Assembly (NCBI GenBank): GCA_965220095.1
Contig: OZ244805.1
Span: 2,480,001-2,544,000 of the forward strand
Reading direction: 5' to 3'
Length of the DNA stretch: 64,000 bases
Source: Bin87 sp965220095
Lineage (GTDB): Bacteria; Chloroflexota; Dehalococcoidia; Lucifugimonadales; UBA3495
Under the pieces are notes generated by a model. The model had not been told where the DNA came from, made no database searches, and saw only the letters and a program-made list of their open reading frames with translations. The position numbers and the translations under genes are program-made. Positions 36,626 to 45,250 of this stretch are shown piece after piece. The stretch's first letter is position 1. Each line of letters opens with the position of its first letter.

Positions 36626-37774
36626 ATGGACCGACTTAACACCAAAGTCTTTCCGAAATCTCGGTCAACCGGGGTAATAGTCGCAATCGTGGCGATCATT
36701 TTGTTGTTCGTGGCGGTTGCAGTTCTAGCGTGGGACCCATGGCTCCGCGAAGGAGCGTCGGAAACGGAATCGAATGGGGACACCGCCCGGACCGTTGGTC
36801 TTTTGCTGGGCGGAGTAGTTGCCTTAGTGTTTGGGGTATGGCGCGCGTTAGTAGCAGAGCGCCAAGTTGAGTCAGCCCAAAAGCAGGTCGAAGTCGTCCA
36901 ACGTCAAGCTGAAACAGCCCAGAAAGGGCTGTTGAATGATCGGTACCAACGTGCCGCCGAGATGCTCGGTCAAGGAGTCCTGGCTGTACGTTTGGGCGGC
37001 ATATATGCGTTGCGCAGATTAGCTGAGGAACACCCCGAGGAATATTACAACCAGTGCATGGAGTTGCTTTGTGCCTTCGCCAGAAACCCGACCAAGGACG
37101 AAGAAATCAGAGTTTCGGTTTACGAAGAATGGGGCATCCAGGCGTCTTTGGTACGTGAAGACGTCCAAGCCGCTGTATCTGCCATTGGTCTAAGGGATCC
37201 TGATTTAATTGAGCGAGTTCCGTCTGAAGGGTTCAAAATCGATCTGAGGGGTGTGAACCTAGTAGGCTCAGACCTGCGTGCGCACAATCTAGATGGTGCC
37301 GACCTGACCAACGCCAATCTGACAGGCGCCAATCTAGAGGATGCCCTCATAAGGAACGCGAAGCTAGTAAACGCGGAATTGACTTCTGCCGAATTGAATC
37401 GTGCAACACTATCTGGCTCTAAGTGTACGTGGGCCAATTTTTCTGGCGCTAAAGCTCAAGTAGCGCGTTTTGGAGGAGCCTGCCTTGAAGGCGCTGTTTG
37501 GACTGGAGGCCACCTCGAAGATGCACTACTTCATGATGCCAAGCTGATTGGAGCGGATATGCGGTGGGCCCACTTAGACCGGACCGACCTGTCGCGCACC
37601 GTTTTTGGCAGGGGGCGTAGAATGGTCGGAGAACCTCCGCATGAGGTGGTACAGTTCCATTACACTTCGTTGACCCAAGCGCAGTTGAACCAAGCCTCAA
37701 CGGTCAGCCAACCGCCGATCATACGGGATGACAACCCAGACTCTGAAACCAACGAAACATTAGTATGGGGATGA
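36626..37774 (+). CDS. Membrane-anchored pentapeptide-repeat protein
   Basis: About 382 residues. Two hydrophobic helices (about 17-38 and 58-75) are followed by a coiled coil ('ERQVESAQKQVEVVQRQAET'), a helical linker with 'RLGGIYALRRLAEEHPEEYY', and a pentapeptide-repeat solenoid from about residue 208 ('DLTNANLTGANLEDALIRNA'). This build (two TM helices, 'GGIYALERIA'-type segment, pentapeptides) is common in bacteria and its role is unknown. Start ATG 36626 has AAGG upstream; GTG 36620 is possible. It follows the HNH fragment by 18 bases and may be in the restriction locus by chance. Confidence 0.75.
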   Translation: MDRLNTKVFPKSRSTGVIVAIVAIILLFVAVAVLAWDPWLREGASETESNGDTARTVGLLLGGVVALVFGVWRALVAERQVESAQKQVEVVQRQAETAQKGLLNDRYQRAAEMLGQGVLAVRLGGIYALRRLAEEHPEEYYNQCMELLCAFARNPTKDEEIRVSVYEEWGIQASLVREDVQAAVSAIGLRDPDLIERVPSEGFKIDLRGVNLVGSDLRAHNLDGADLTNANLTGANLEDALIRNAKLVNAELTSAELNRATLSGSKCTWANFSGAKAQVARFGGACLEGAVWTGGHLEDALLHDAKLIGADMRWAHLDRTDLSRTVFGRGRRMVGEPPHEVVQFHYTSLTQAQLNQASTVSQPPIIRDDNPDSETNETLVWG

Positions 37775-38342
37775 CAGGTCAATCAGTTGATCACCCCACG
37801 GTTCATTACCAAACGTCCAAAAGCCGCTGATGACGTGCAACCCTCATTGTTTTAACAAAATCCCCCGAAATGTTGCGTCCCAGGGGCCTGACTACTACCA
37901 CCTTGAGTACAGAGCACTCTGGCGGATTGCCCCTGAATGGCGCGTTTTGCGACAATTCCCCGGGAGATAGGTTGTACACCGCTCGAGTGCTTGGAGGCAC
38001 CCGCGCAAAAGAAAAGATCGCCGCGGCCACTTAACGTTAGGTCAGGCTCTTGATGCTGGAGGAAGCATGGCCCGGTCCGTGCGATTTCGTCAAAACAAGG
38101 GCCGAAAGAACCGCGCGGTGCCCGTAGGTCTAGAGTTGCAGAGCGTGCTCATCACGGGCATCGGCGTCCCAACGGCCCATGGAGCAACCTCGTTCTTGCG
38201 ACCCACATAACCTGGGTTGTTATCTTGTGATTGGTAGGTCAATGTTGGGAGGTGGATAAGCTTCAAATCTGACGTGCTTGCTTACCAAGTGAATCGAAAT
38301 CAAAGTGATACGTACCCCCTCCGCGGAACAGTCGAGTTTCGG
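37775..38342. other. No gene seen
   Basis: About 570 bases without a supported gene, RNA or repeat. The small frames here have poor composition and no start signals. Confidence 0.4.
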
Positions 38343-38642
38343 TCAATAGCCTTGATGGTATTCTTCAAACCGTCTGCGTCTTGCGCTGAGCGTCTCCCCT
38401 TCGTAGGTCCACGCAGAAGCCGGGTCATTGTATTCAACGCCGTAAACGTCGTTGCACGCCGCTGTGAGCGATTTGACCGTGTTACGATGCACGACCCTGA
38501 AATCGCGACTGTAAAGATCCACGATGATGCAAGTCTCCTCTGGATGGTCCTCGTCCATGAGTGCCAACTCGTCACCTAGCCGGAGCCCGATCATTTCCAA
38601 GTTCAATTGATAGCGCGTCCCGCGTCGTTCTTGTTCTACCAT
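38343..38642 (-). CDS. Small hypothetical protein
   Basis: 99 residues with a very strong AGGAGGGG 7 bases before ATG 38642. Sequence 'LEMIGLRLGDELALMDEDHP', then 'TCIIVDLYSRDFRVVHRNTV', acidic in the middle and basic at the C-terminus ('ARRRRFEEYHQ'). The start signal and balanced composition make this a real gene. I do not recognise the family. Confidence 0.6.
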   Translation of the reverse strand: MVEQERRGTRYQLNLEMIGLRLGDELALMDEDHPEETCIIVDLYSRDFRVVHRNTVKSLTAACNDVYGVEYNDPASAWTYEGETLSARRRRFEEYHQGY

Positions 38643-38937
38643 AGAGTCCCCTCCTTCGCAGCGGTGGGGAGCATTCTAATTCACGGTTCCGTCCTCATCA
38701 AACGCGATGCCCTCGCTCCTTGCTTGGTATTTGGCGTGGTCGTAGTGCTGTTGTATTCCCGGTTGGCGAATCAGGTGCTGGCGTTTGAGTTCTTGTCGAC
38801 CCAGATGTCGGCCCTTTCACAAGTGTTCCGAGTTGCGATGGTGTGGTGTCAAGGGCGGCAGCAAAACGTACCACTGGGGTGTCGTAGGTCAGGGAAAATG
38901 TCCGGGTAAGTGTTCAGCGAAAATGTCACTCCGTTAC

Positions 38938-39130
38938 GCTGCCATGGTATCCGATGTCGACGGATTGGGCACCATCCGCTGCTTCCATCCTGAAGGACCT
39001 CCGGCCTCCAGATAACTCCTGACGGTGGACCTGTGGATGCCCAACTCCCGTTCGATTGCCCGCAGCGACATGCCCTTGCGCCGGGCAGCCTGAGTTGCCT
39101 GCCCGCTGGTCGGGCGCTTGCCGTCCCGTC
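38938..39130 (-). pseudogene. Helix-turn-helix remnant
   Basis: The minus strand reads 'RPTSGQATQAARRKG', 'MSLRAIERELGIHRSTV' and 'RSYLEAGGP' before a TAA at about 38938. 'RAIERELGIHRSTVRSYL' is a clear helix-turn-helix of the kind found at the start of IS21 IstA-like transposases and in resolvases. There is no start codon and no further domain, so only a fragment remains. Confidence 0.45.
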
Positions 39131-39352
39131 GGTGAATGTATCACGTTGGGCGAGTTGCCGGGAAATGCTGTCGGTGGGGTGACCGGCTGAGTGTGTATGC
39201 TATTGCGACTGTGTGCACGCCCGGTTGTGGGTCGCCGTTCATCGTGGGCGACTTCGGCAAACTCGTCGCTCGCGACGGTCTGTTCTGTTACTTGCAACCG
39301 GTCCCCTGCGTTTTCTGGAAGTGTGCTCACTGAACGTAAGCATGCTTCAAAC

Positions 39353-39775
39353 CTATTCGCTACTCGGTGGCAACGATGCGCCGGGCTTATTTTGTTGCGC
39401 AGCGGCGTTGGCGGCCTGCCGCTTGGCTTTAGCGCTCCTATGTTGCTGCCGGTTTTTCTCTGCGCACGACGGACACCTGGTTTGGTCCGGTATTGCTGGC
39501 TGGGAGCAGGTCTTGCATATCCCCAGCTCTTTCGCCTTTTGGCGTCGCTTTTTTTGTTGGTCGCGCCCGTACTGTTTGCGCTCAGTCCGTTGACTTCTGT
39601 TCTGTTCGTATTCCCGCCGGTTCTCCCGGCGCTCTTGAAGTTCGAGTGGGGTTGGGGTGCGGGGTGGTTTCTTGCTTGTGTTTGGTTTTATGGCTCTGGT
39701 TTTGGGTTTGGGGGCCTTAGGCTGCCTTGCCGGGCTGCTGGGCAGCGGAACGGTGCACTCGAAATTAATTCTTTT
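39353..39775 (-). CDS. Basic zinc-ribbon protein, start unclear
   Basis: An uninterrupted minus-strand frame of ~140 codons without an ATG. It reads 'APKPKTRAIKPNTSKKPPRT', 'LELQERRENRREYEQNRSQR', 'KAKELGICKTCSQPAIPDQT' and 'RCPSCAEKNRQQHRSAKAKR' and ends at TAG 39355-39353. The CxxC...CxxC ribbon within a very Lys/Arg/Gln-rich chain is like the small 'LC..C...A..G...C..C' proteins often seen near HNH and phage genes. Its 5' end runs into the degenerate left repeat of the CRISPR array, so the original start may be lost. The hydrophobic-looking plus-strand frame over it is its shadow. Confidence 0.5.
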   Translation of the reverse strand, partial: KRINFECTVPLPSSPARQPKAPKPKTRAIKPNTSKKPPRTPTPLELQERRENRREYEQNRSQRTERKQYGRDQQKKRRQKAKELGICKTCSQPAIPDQTRCPSCAEKNRQQHRSAKAKRQAANAAAQQNKPGASLPPSSE

Positions 39776-40834
39776 GAAACAGCGTAGCGGGGAACCCTGA
39801 ATATGCGGGCATCGCAGTATCAGACCACCGGTCTATCCCCGCGCGTGCGGGGGAACCAGTGTGATTACATTTTGCGGGTTAGTCATATACGGTCTATCCC
39901 CGCGCGTGCGGGGGAACCTTCATACGATGATGTGTTGGCATCGACGCTGGCGGTCTATCCCCGCGCGTGCGGGGGAACCTCAAAAGTTGCTACGTATTGC
40001 ACCGTAATCTGGGGTCTATCCCCGCGCGTGCGGGGGAACCTATGCTGCCGGGGTCATCATCTATCTCGTAATCGGTCTATCCCCGCGCGTGCGGGGGAAC
40101 CGCTTCTCCGTAGGGCACCCAGGACTGACCGAAAGGTCTATCCCCGCGCGTGCGGGGGAACCGCAATCGGCTGAGGAGGTTGGCTCTTGATGATGGGTCT
40201 ATCCCCGCGCGTGCGGGGGAACCCGGCCGGCGCCGTCATCACTGCGTCCTCCGTCAAGGTCTATCCCCGCGCGTGCGGGGGAACCCCGTCTGCCGCCCGC
40301 CCAATGCGGATCGTCGGCGGTCTATCCCCGCGCGTGCGGGGGAACCGTCTGACCGCACGACCCAGTCGCCCACGTAGGCGGTCTATCCCCGCGCGTGCGG
40401 GGGAACCTGGCGCTGCTGTGCGAGAGGATCATCTGATGAGGGTCTATCCCCGCGCGTGCGGGGGAACCGCGGACGAATTGACTGCCTTGCCGTCGAAATC
40501 GGGTCTATCCCCGCGCGTGCGGGGGAACCTTGGGCAGGTCGCTGAGCGGCGCTACCATCTCGGGTCTATCCCCGCGCGTGCGGGGGAACCAGAGGCTCCC
40601 CCGGTAGGAACACAACCACCCCGGGTCTATCCCCGCGCGTGCGGGGGAACCGTGCGCGACGCGAGTCCGGGCATCGTGCTGTAAGGTCTATCCCCGCGCG
40701 TGCGGGGGAACCCAGACAATTCGAGACTGGATACGTCTTGGGAAGGGTCTATCCCCGCGCGTGCGGGGGAACCACCATCACCGGCGCACACCCGCTGAGT
40801 GGGCCAGGTCTATCCCTGTGCACGTGCCAAAACC
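39769..40834 (-). CRISPR. Type I-E-like CRISPR array, orphan
   Basis: Sixteen perfect 28-base repeats from 39830 to 40773 (plus strand: begins GGTCTATCCCCGCGCG, ends TGCGGGGGAACC) are separated by 33-base spacers, one of 34 (40224-40257). A degenerate repeat lies at each end, exactly in register: 39769-39796 (keeps GCGT..CGGGGAACC) and 40807-40834 (keeps GGTCTATCCC and AACC). That gives 17 spacers. The minus strand 'GGTTCCCCCGC...GGGGATAGACC' matches the transcribed strand of known I-E repeats, so transcription should run leftward with the leader right of 40834. No AT-rich leader and no cas gene is present; the recombinase reading frame occupies that side. The array may be inert or served in trans. 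Confidence 0.93.
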
Positions 40835-42495
40835 ACAATTATTTGTGGACACGCCGAGGGACTTTTTTTTACCTATGTGGATGGTCTCGGTGTCTGAGCC
40901 GTCTTGGCCCGATGCCTTGAATGCTCGTAGGTCGTAGTAGATGACCACCCGCTGGTCGGTGGCGCCCTCTTCGACCTCAAAGACTTCAACCTTTTGGATA
41001 AAAACTTTGAACAATTCCCTGACCGCCTCAGGGTCCTCGGGGTCGATCCAGGTCTTGTAGTCCATCGCTGTTTCGATGATGCCAGCTTGGTCGTTCACGA
41101 AAAGGAGGGCCTCTTCGGTGGCAACACCAATCTGGTTGACCTCTCTTTCAAGGGTTGCCTTTTCCTTTTCGAGATCGGCGAGTTTGTCTATGAGGCTTGG
41201 CACGTTTTTTTCTTCTCTCTGGCTTGTGCAAGCACCTCGCCGAGGTTGTTGATTTCGGTGTTGACAACTTTCTTCCGTTCACCGATACGAGCCAGTTGGA
41301 CCTGGTGTTCTTGCAGCATCGACCTGCTGACTTCGTTGACACCGGCGATTACGCTTTGCAGGTTCTCGGTGGTGAGGAAATGATGGATGATCCTGTCTCT
41401 GAGGGCTTCCAGCAACCTGTTCAGGTTGACGCTTTTGAACTCGCAAACGTCGGCTCCCATTCTCTTTTTGCGTGAGCAACGCAATCTTGCGTTGCCGTGC
41501 TGCCTTTGGATCTCGAGGTTCGAGTCCACGTCACGCGATGCGCAATGTCCGCACTTGATGCGGCTGCTCAGGGGGTTTGGGCTGGAGTGTGAGCGGGTTG
41601 GCCCTTTGCTTCTGTTCCTGCTGGCGATTCCGTCGTTTACCTTTTTCCAGTTCTCAGGGCTGACTGCCGCTTCATGGTTATTCTCTACAAAGATGGCAGG
41701 AGCATTTTCCTGAGGCCCCGGTATCCTGGATTGGGGATTTACGCCGCGGAAGCCGGCGCCGCGGAATTTCGGGTTCTGCATGAGCCGGCGGGCTGTGTCT
41801 TCGGTCCACGGCTTGCCACGTGGAGACGGGACATTGTTCATACGCATGTGCTGGGCGAGACGCAATGGTGTCCAGCCATCGACGGCGAGGCGCCAGAACT
41901 CGAGGACGTAAGGCCACAGGTCTGGATCTGGGACCAGCTTGCCGCAGATGGCGTGATAACCGTCCTCGTCCAGTTCGTCGGTCTCGTGCTCGAGCATATA
42001 GCCCCAGGGTGGCGGGCCGATGTGGTAACCCAGTTCGGTGGCTATCCGCTGGCCTTCCTTGACCCTTCTGGAAATGCGCTTGCTTTCTTTCTGAGCTGCG
42101 ACGGCCTTGTCGGTCCACTTCTCCTCTGAGTTGTAGTCGTATTCCTCATCGTCGATGACGGAGTGCAGGGTGATGCCGGCCTGGACCATTTGGTCGACGT
42201 AGTCGAAGAATTCGCGCCAGTTCCGAGCGAACCGGTCGATGTCATTGAAGACCACGTCGGTGATCTTGTTAGCCTTGTCCAGGACGTATTCGGCCATTGC
42301 GATGAAATTGGCGCGTTCCTTGGCGGATAGGCCGGTGCCCACGTCTGTGAATTCCTTGTCGACAGGGAGTCCCTTTCGTTGGCAGTACCTGTCGGTGCGT
42401 ACGTCTTGGTTTCGCAGGGAGAAGTTGTCCTGTTGGGATTTTCCCGACACCCTGCGGTATTTGACGGCCTTTCTGTCGATGTTCAACTTCAACAT
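40778..42495 (-). pseudogene. Large serine recombinase, frameshifted at an A7 run
   Basis: From ATG 42495 (AGAGGA upstream): resolvase domain with 'YRRVSGKSQQDNFSLRNQ' (catalytic Ser about residue 17) and 'DIDRFARN', then a recombinase domain, a zinc ribbon ('CGHC', 'CSRKKRMGADVC') and a coiled coil. The first frame ends at 41188 after 'AREKKK'. At seven A's (about 41204-41210) a -1 shift restores 'NVPSLIDKLADLEKEKATLE' and a normal end through 'VVIYYDLRAFK' and 'IHIGKKKS'. The shifted frame continues to 40778, across the last CRISPR repeat, so the natural stop may have been lost. It was probably the integrase of a mobile element, now broken or rescued by slippage. Confidence 0.8.
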
Positions 42496-42509
42496 CGTGG
42501 TCTGGTCCT

Positions 42510-42989
42510 CTACAGCAACTTCCGGCCGGTGTACTGCTCGTAAATCTGGACGACGTATTTCTGCGCGTCCAGTGGCAGAGCCTCTGCCGGCTTCGGGTAG
42601 TGGGCTACGCGGGGGTCGGTGACGACGAAATCGAAGGCACGCTGGATGTCCATGGGTGATTCCTGGGCAACAGGTTGGGGCATTTCGTGCTCGATGCCGG
42701 CGACGTGGAGGAGGTGTTCCAACGGCACTTGGTAGTAGCTGCTGAGCTTGACCAGGGTCCTGACACCCGGCTTTTTGATGCCCAGCTCGATGTTGCTGAG
42801 GTAGGCGTTGGTGATGCCGGTATCGGCTTCCACGTTGCGGAGGGTCCTGGTGCCTCTGAGGCTCTTCAGGAGCTCACCGATGGGTGGGCGTTGACGGGTT
42901 TTGGTTTCATGGTCCTCGGTGGGGGCTTCGTTCAAGTTGATGACATCGTTCGATGGTTCGATCTCTGAGATTCGTTCTATAGTGACCAA
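42510..42989 (-). CDS. XRE-family regulator of the recombinase
   Basis: About 159 residues. A TTG at 42989 has GAGGTG 7 bases upstream. Residues about 35-95 form a Cro/XRE helix-turn-helix: 'IGELLKSLRGTRTLRNVEAD', 'TGITNAYLSNIELGIKKPGV' and 'LVKLSSYYQVPLEHLL'. The C-terminal part is unassigned. It ends 15 bases before the recombinase start, so both form one unit. Like many element repressors, it probably controls this unit and the divergent gene at 43078. Confidence 0.8.
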   Translation of the reverse strand: MVTIERISEIEPSNDVINLNEAPTEDHETKTRQRPPIGELLKSLRGTRTLRNVEADTGITNAYLSNIELGIKKPGVRTLVKLSSYYQVPLEHLLHVAGIEHEMPQPVAQESPMDIQRAFDFVVTDPRVAHYPKPAEALPLDAQKYVVQIYEQYTGRKLL

Positions 42990-43027
42990 ATGACATCACC
43001 TCGTGGGTTTGAGCGGACGCCGTCTGC

Positions 43028-43033
43028 TATAAT
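43028..43033 (+). promoter_or_regulatory. Extended -10 box TGCTATAAT
   Basis: TATAAT with an upstream TG, 45 bases before the start of the 43078 gene and in the divergent region next to the XRE gene. The -35 region is poor, as is usual with an extended -10. Confidence 0.5.
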
Positions 43034-43077
43034 GCGAGTAGCGGCAATCGTGCCGACTACCAATAAAGGAAGTGCCC

Positions 43078-43431
43078 TTGAAAAGGCTTGGGCCATTTTA
43101 CCACATGAAAAACCGGGAAAACGACATCAATTTTGTGAAGGAGGACGGCAATCAGTTTGTAATTGCAGACAACGGAAATCCTCTTTTGGAGCAAGCGATC
43201 AAGCTCATCAGTAGGGCAACGGCCTCGGAGAGGATTGCCATGTGGGCGCAGATTCAGGCCCTTGAGGACGATGGGGTTGAAACGGAAACCCCGGCCTCTG
43301 AGCTCTGGCGTGAGATGCCCGAATTGGCCAGGGAACATGAGGCGGCCCGCGAGGACGACGGCCTGAGTGCCGAGGAGGTTCTCGTGGCCGACGACTGGGA
43401 GTTCGACGGGTTCGGCGGCGTTACCGCCTGA
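43078..43431 (+). CDS. Hypothetical protein divergent from XRE
   Basis: About 117 residues. A TTG at 43078 is favoured by AAAGGA 7 bases upstream; ATG 43105 is the alternative. The N-terminal part reads 'INFVKEDGNQFVIADNGNPL', then helical 'EQAIKLISRATASERIAMWA', and a very acidic C-terminus (about 20 Asp/Glu in the last 55). No family recognised. The divergent arrangement with a phage-type regulator suggests a lytic-side or antirepressor-like gene of the mobile element, by inference only. Confidence 0.5.
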   Translation: MKRLGPFYHMKNRENDINFVKEDGNQFVIADNGNPLLEQAIKLISRATASERIAMWAQIQALEDDGVETETPASELWREMPELAREHEAAREDDGLSAEEVLVADDWEFDGFGGVTA

Positions 43432-43545
43432 ACGATGACGCGGACTCCGATAAGGGGGGCACCTCGTGTTCTCCTGAAATAAAAAGGAGCAACTCTCGCG
43501 ACTGGAGAGCTGCTCAGCGTTTGCGTTTGCGCGTACGGTGTGCCT

Positions 43546-44244
43546 TCAAGCGTTGACACTTGGGTACAGTTGCACCAGGTCCTCGGCGACGCCCTCTGGG
43601 TGCTCGTCGGTCGGCATGGGCACGTGATAAATGACCAAAGCCGAGCTGGAGCTGACCATGACCTTCTGCACCATGAGGTCGAGCAGCTCTTGCGCTTCGT
43701 CAGGGTTGTTGCCACCCAGCCAGGTATCCATGCTGGTGGCGGTTTCTCGGATGCCCTTCTCGTCGCTGACGAAGGCTATCTTTTCCAGCTCGTTCCTGGC
43801 GACGATGGACTCGTACGCCAAACCAGCGGTGGCACTGTCCAACGCGGCGATGTCCGCGGCTACGTCCTGATAGGTCTTCGCGCCGTGTTCTACGAGTTGC
43901 AGAAAGGCGGGTTTCTTGCTTTTCGCGTCGGTTATCGCGGCCTCGGCCTGCTCCATGCGCGTGCGCTGGATCTGGGCGTTGGCTGCGGTGGTTTCCTTGA
44001 TGGTGTCGGTGACGCTTTGGATATTTTCGTCAGTGGCGAACCGGTTTATCAGCTCACTGAAGACGGTGTGGAGCAGTTGGTCTGCGTACACCGGTTTGGT
44101 GGGGCAGTTGCGCCCGAAATCCACGCTGCTGTTCGGGCAGTGGTAGCGCTGGCCGGTGTTGACCATGGCCGCGCCGCAGTTGGCACAGTAGACCATGTCG
44201 TTCAGCGTAGGCTTGGTCTGGTGGACGGTGGTGGGGTTCACCAT
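43546..44244 (-). CDS. Stand-alone recombinase zinc-ribbon/coiled-coil protein
   Basis: 232 residues with GGAGGAAAG about 10 bases before ATG 44244. It begins almost directly with the recombinase zinc beta-ribbon: 'DMVYCANCGAAMVNTGQRYH' and 'CPNSSVDFGRNCPTKPVYAD', then the coiled coil and the terminal 'ELLDLMVQKVMVSSSSALVI' strand of large serine recombinases. There is no resolvase catalytic domain and no sign of one upstream. Its own ribosome binding site argues for a genuine separate gene and not a broken recombinase. It could assist or compete with the recombinase at 42495, or act as a directionality factor. Confidence 0.7.
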   Translation of the reverse strand: MVNPTTVHQTKPTLNDMVYCANCGAAMVNTGQRYHCPNSSVDFGRNCPTKPVYADQLLHTVFSELINRFATDENIQSVTDTIKETTAANAQIQRTRMEQAEAAITDAKSKKPAFLQLVEHGAKTYQDVAADIAALDSATAGLAYESIVARNELEKIAFVSDEKGIRETATSMDTWLGGNNPDEAQELLDLMVQKVMVSSSSALVIYHVPMPTDEHPEGVAEDLVQLYPSVNA

Positions 44245-44324
44245 AGGTATTCTTTCCTCCGTTCTATTATAGTTTGTCGGAATCCGTGATATTCGTCAAT
44301 ATGCGAGTATACCGTCGCATAGAG

Positions 44325-44777
44325 CTATGGGTCGGGGGTGGAGCCATTTCTGCGCGGCTGGCGTCGTTTGGCTGCCCTCGGGCGTTGTGGCCTGGTGATT
44401 GCTCGGTATCGGGCGGTCAGTCTGCTGAGGCTGTCGGCTTGCTCCTTGCTCATCGTTCTGGCCGGGTCAGGCTGGAAGCTGTCGGGCAATGCCTGGTATA
44501 CGGGAGTTCCTCGTTGCATGACCGGCTGTTCCTGAGGCCATTTGGGATGCCTTTGGGTCTCAACCTCCTTGAAGGTGGCGGTGACGTATCCTACGGAGGT
44601 TATCACGCCGCGGACTCTGGCCGTTGCCGGCGTTGCTCCGGTGTTCTGGACCCGCAGGGTGACCGGTGTATCGGGTCGAATGTCGTGGGATTCGCTGGGC
44701 TTGGTGAGCATGATGATTGCGCCGTCGTCGGTGCTTCGGTCGATGAATCCCAGGGGTAGTAGGCGGGGTTCCGGCAT
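44325..44777 (-). CDS. Hypothetical protein with basic tail
   Basis: 150 residues from ATG 44777 with AAGGAG 6 bases upstream. The first ~85 residues look beta-rich: 'PLGFIDRSTDDGAIIMLTKP', 'TPVTLRVQ' and 'VRGVITSVGYVTATF', perhaps a PilZ-like or OB-like barrel. The C-terminal 45 are strongly basic ('RYRAITRPQRPRAAKRRQPR'). Unknown family. It precedes the zinc-ribbon gene in the same direction and may belong to the same element. Confidence 0.55.
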   Translation of the reverse strand: MPEPRLLPLGFIDRSTDDGAIIMLTKPSESHDIRPDTPVTLRVQNTGATPATARVRGVITSVGYVTATFKEVETQRHPKWPQEQPVMQRGTPVYQALPDSFQPDPARTMSKEQADSLSRLTARYRAITRPQRPRAAKRRQPRRNGSTPDP

Positions 44778-44918
44778 TGACGCTCCTTGTGAAGGCTTGG
44801 GTGGGTCTCGGTGGCCAAAGAGAAAGCCACCCTCTGTGGGTGGCCGTTGGGTTGGCGTGAGCGGTTGGAACCGTCCAGTGTGGGAATGGCCGCAGGTGTG
44901 GCTGGGGCAGTCTTGCAT

Positions 44919-45205
44919 CCCGTGTGGCGTAAACTTGGTCCGCTGTGGCTGTAGAAACGGAAGTGGCCGGTGTCACCGTCGGGGCCCGCTGATCTGCCAG
45001 ACATGCGTAGGTTGGCCAAGTTTCGGCCGGAATCGGGCCCCGGGCGCGTTTCTGTAGCGCTGAGGCGGGATTGTTCCACCGAAACTAAAACGGCGCCACA
45101 GGGCGACGTTGGAATGAAAGCGGTGGGTCGGCAACGAAACCCGGTCGCCCTGACCACGGGGTGGCCGGCGTCGCCCTTGGTCGGCGACAATTACATATTT
45201 TGACC
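44919..45205. other. No gene seen
   Basis: About 290 bases with no supported coding frame. 45150-45195 holds a weak D1-like piece ('GTGGCCGGCGTCGCCCTTGG'). Confidence 0.4.
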
Positions 45206-45246
45206 GTAGGGTGCTGGTAGTGACTCAGTTTGAAATGGGGTATCAG
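45206..45246 (-). repeat. IS1-like element end
   Basis: On the minus strand, 'CTGATACCCCATTTCAAACT' continues as 'GAGTCACTACCAG', just 3' of the IS1-like transposase. The same ~33 bases occur on the plus strand at 55199-55231 without a transposase. Confidence 0.65.
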
Positions 45247-45250
45247 AAAA

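Noticed and set aside
39191..39787. Hydrophobic plus-strand 198-residue 'membrane protein'
   Set aside because: It is the antisense of a basic zinc-ribbon frame with conserved Cys pairs, which is the better gene.
39830..40806. Spacers matching genes in this window (self-targeting)
   Set aside because: No spacer that I compared by eye has a convincing match in the window; a database search would be needed for other targets.
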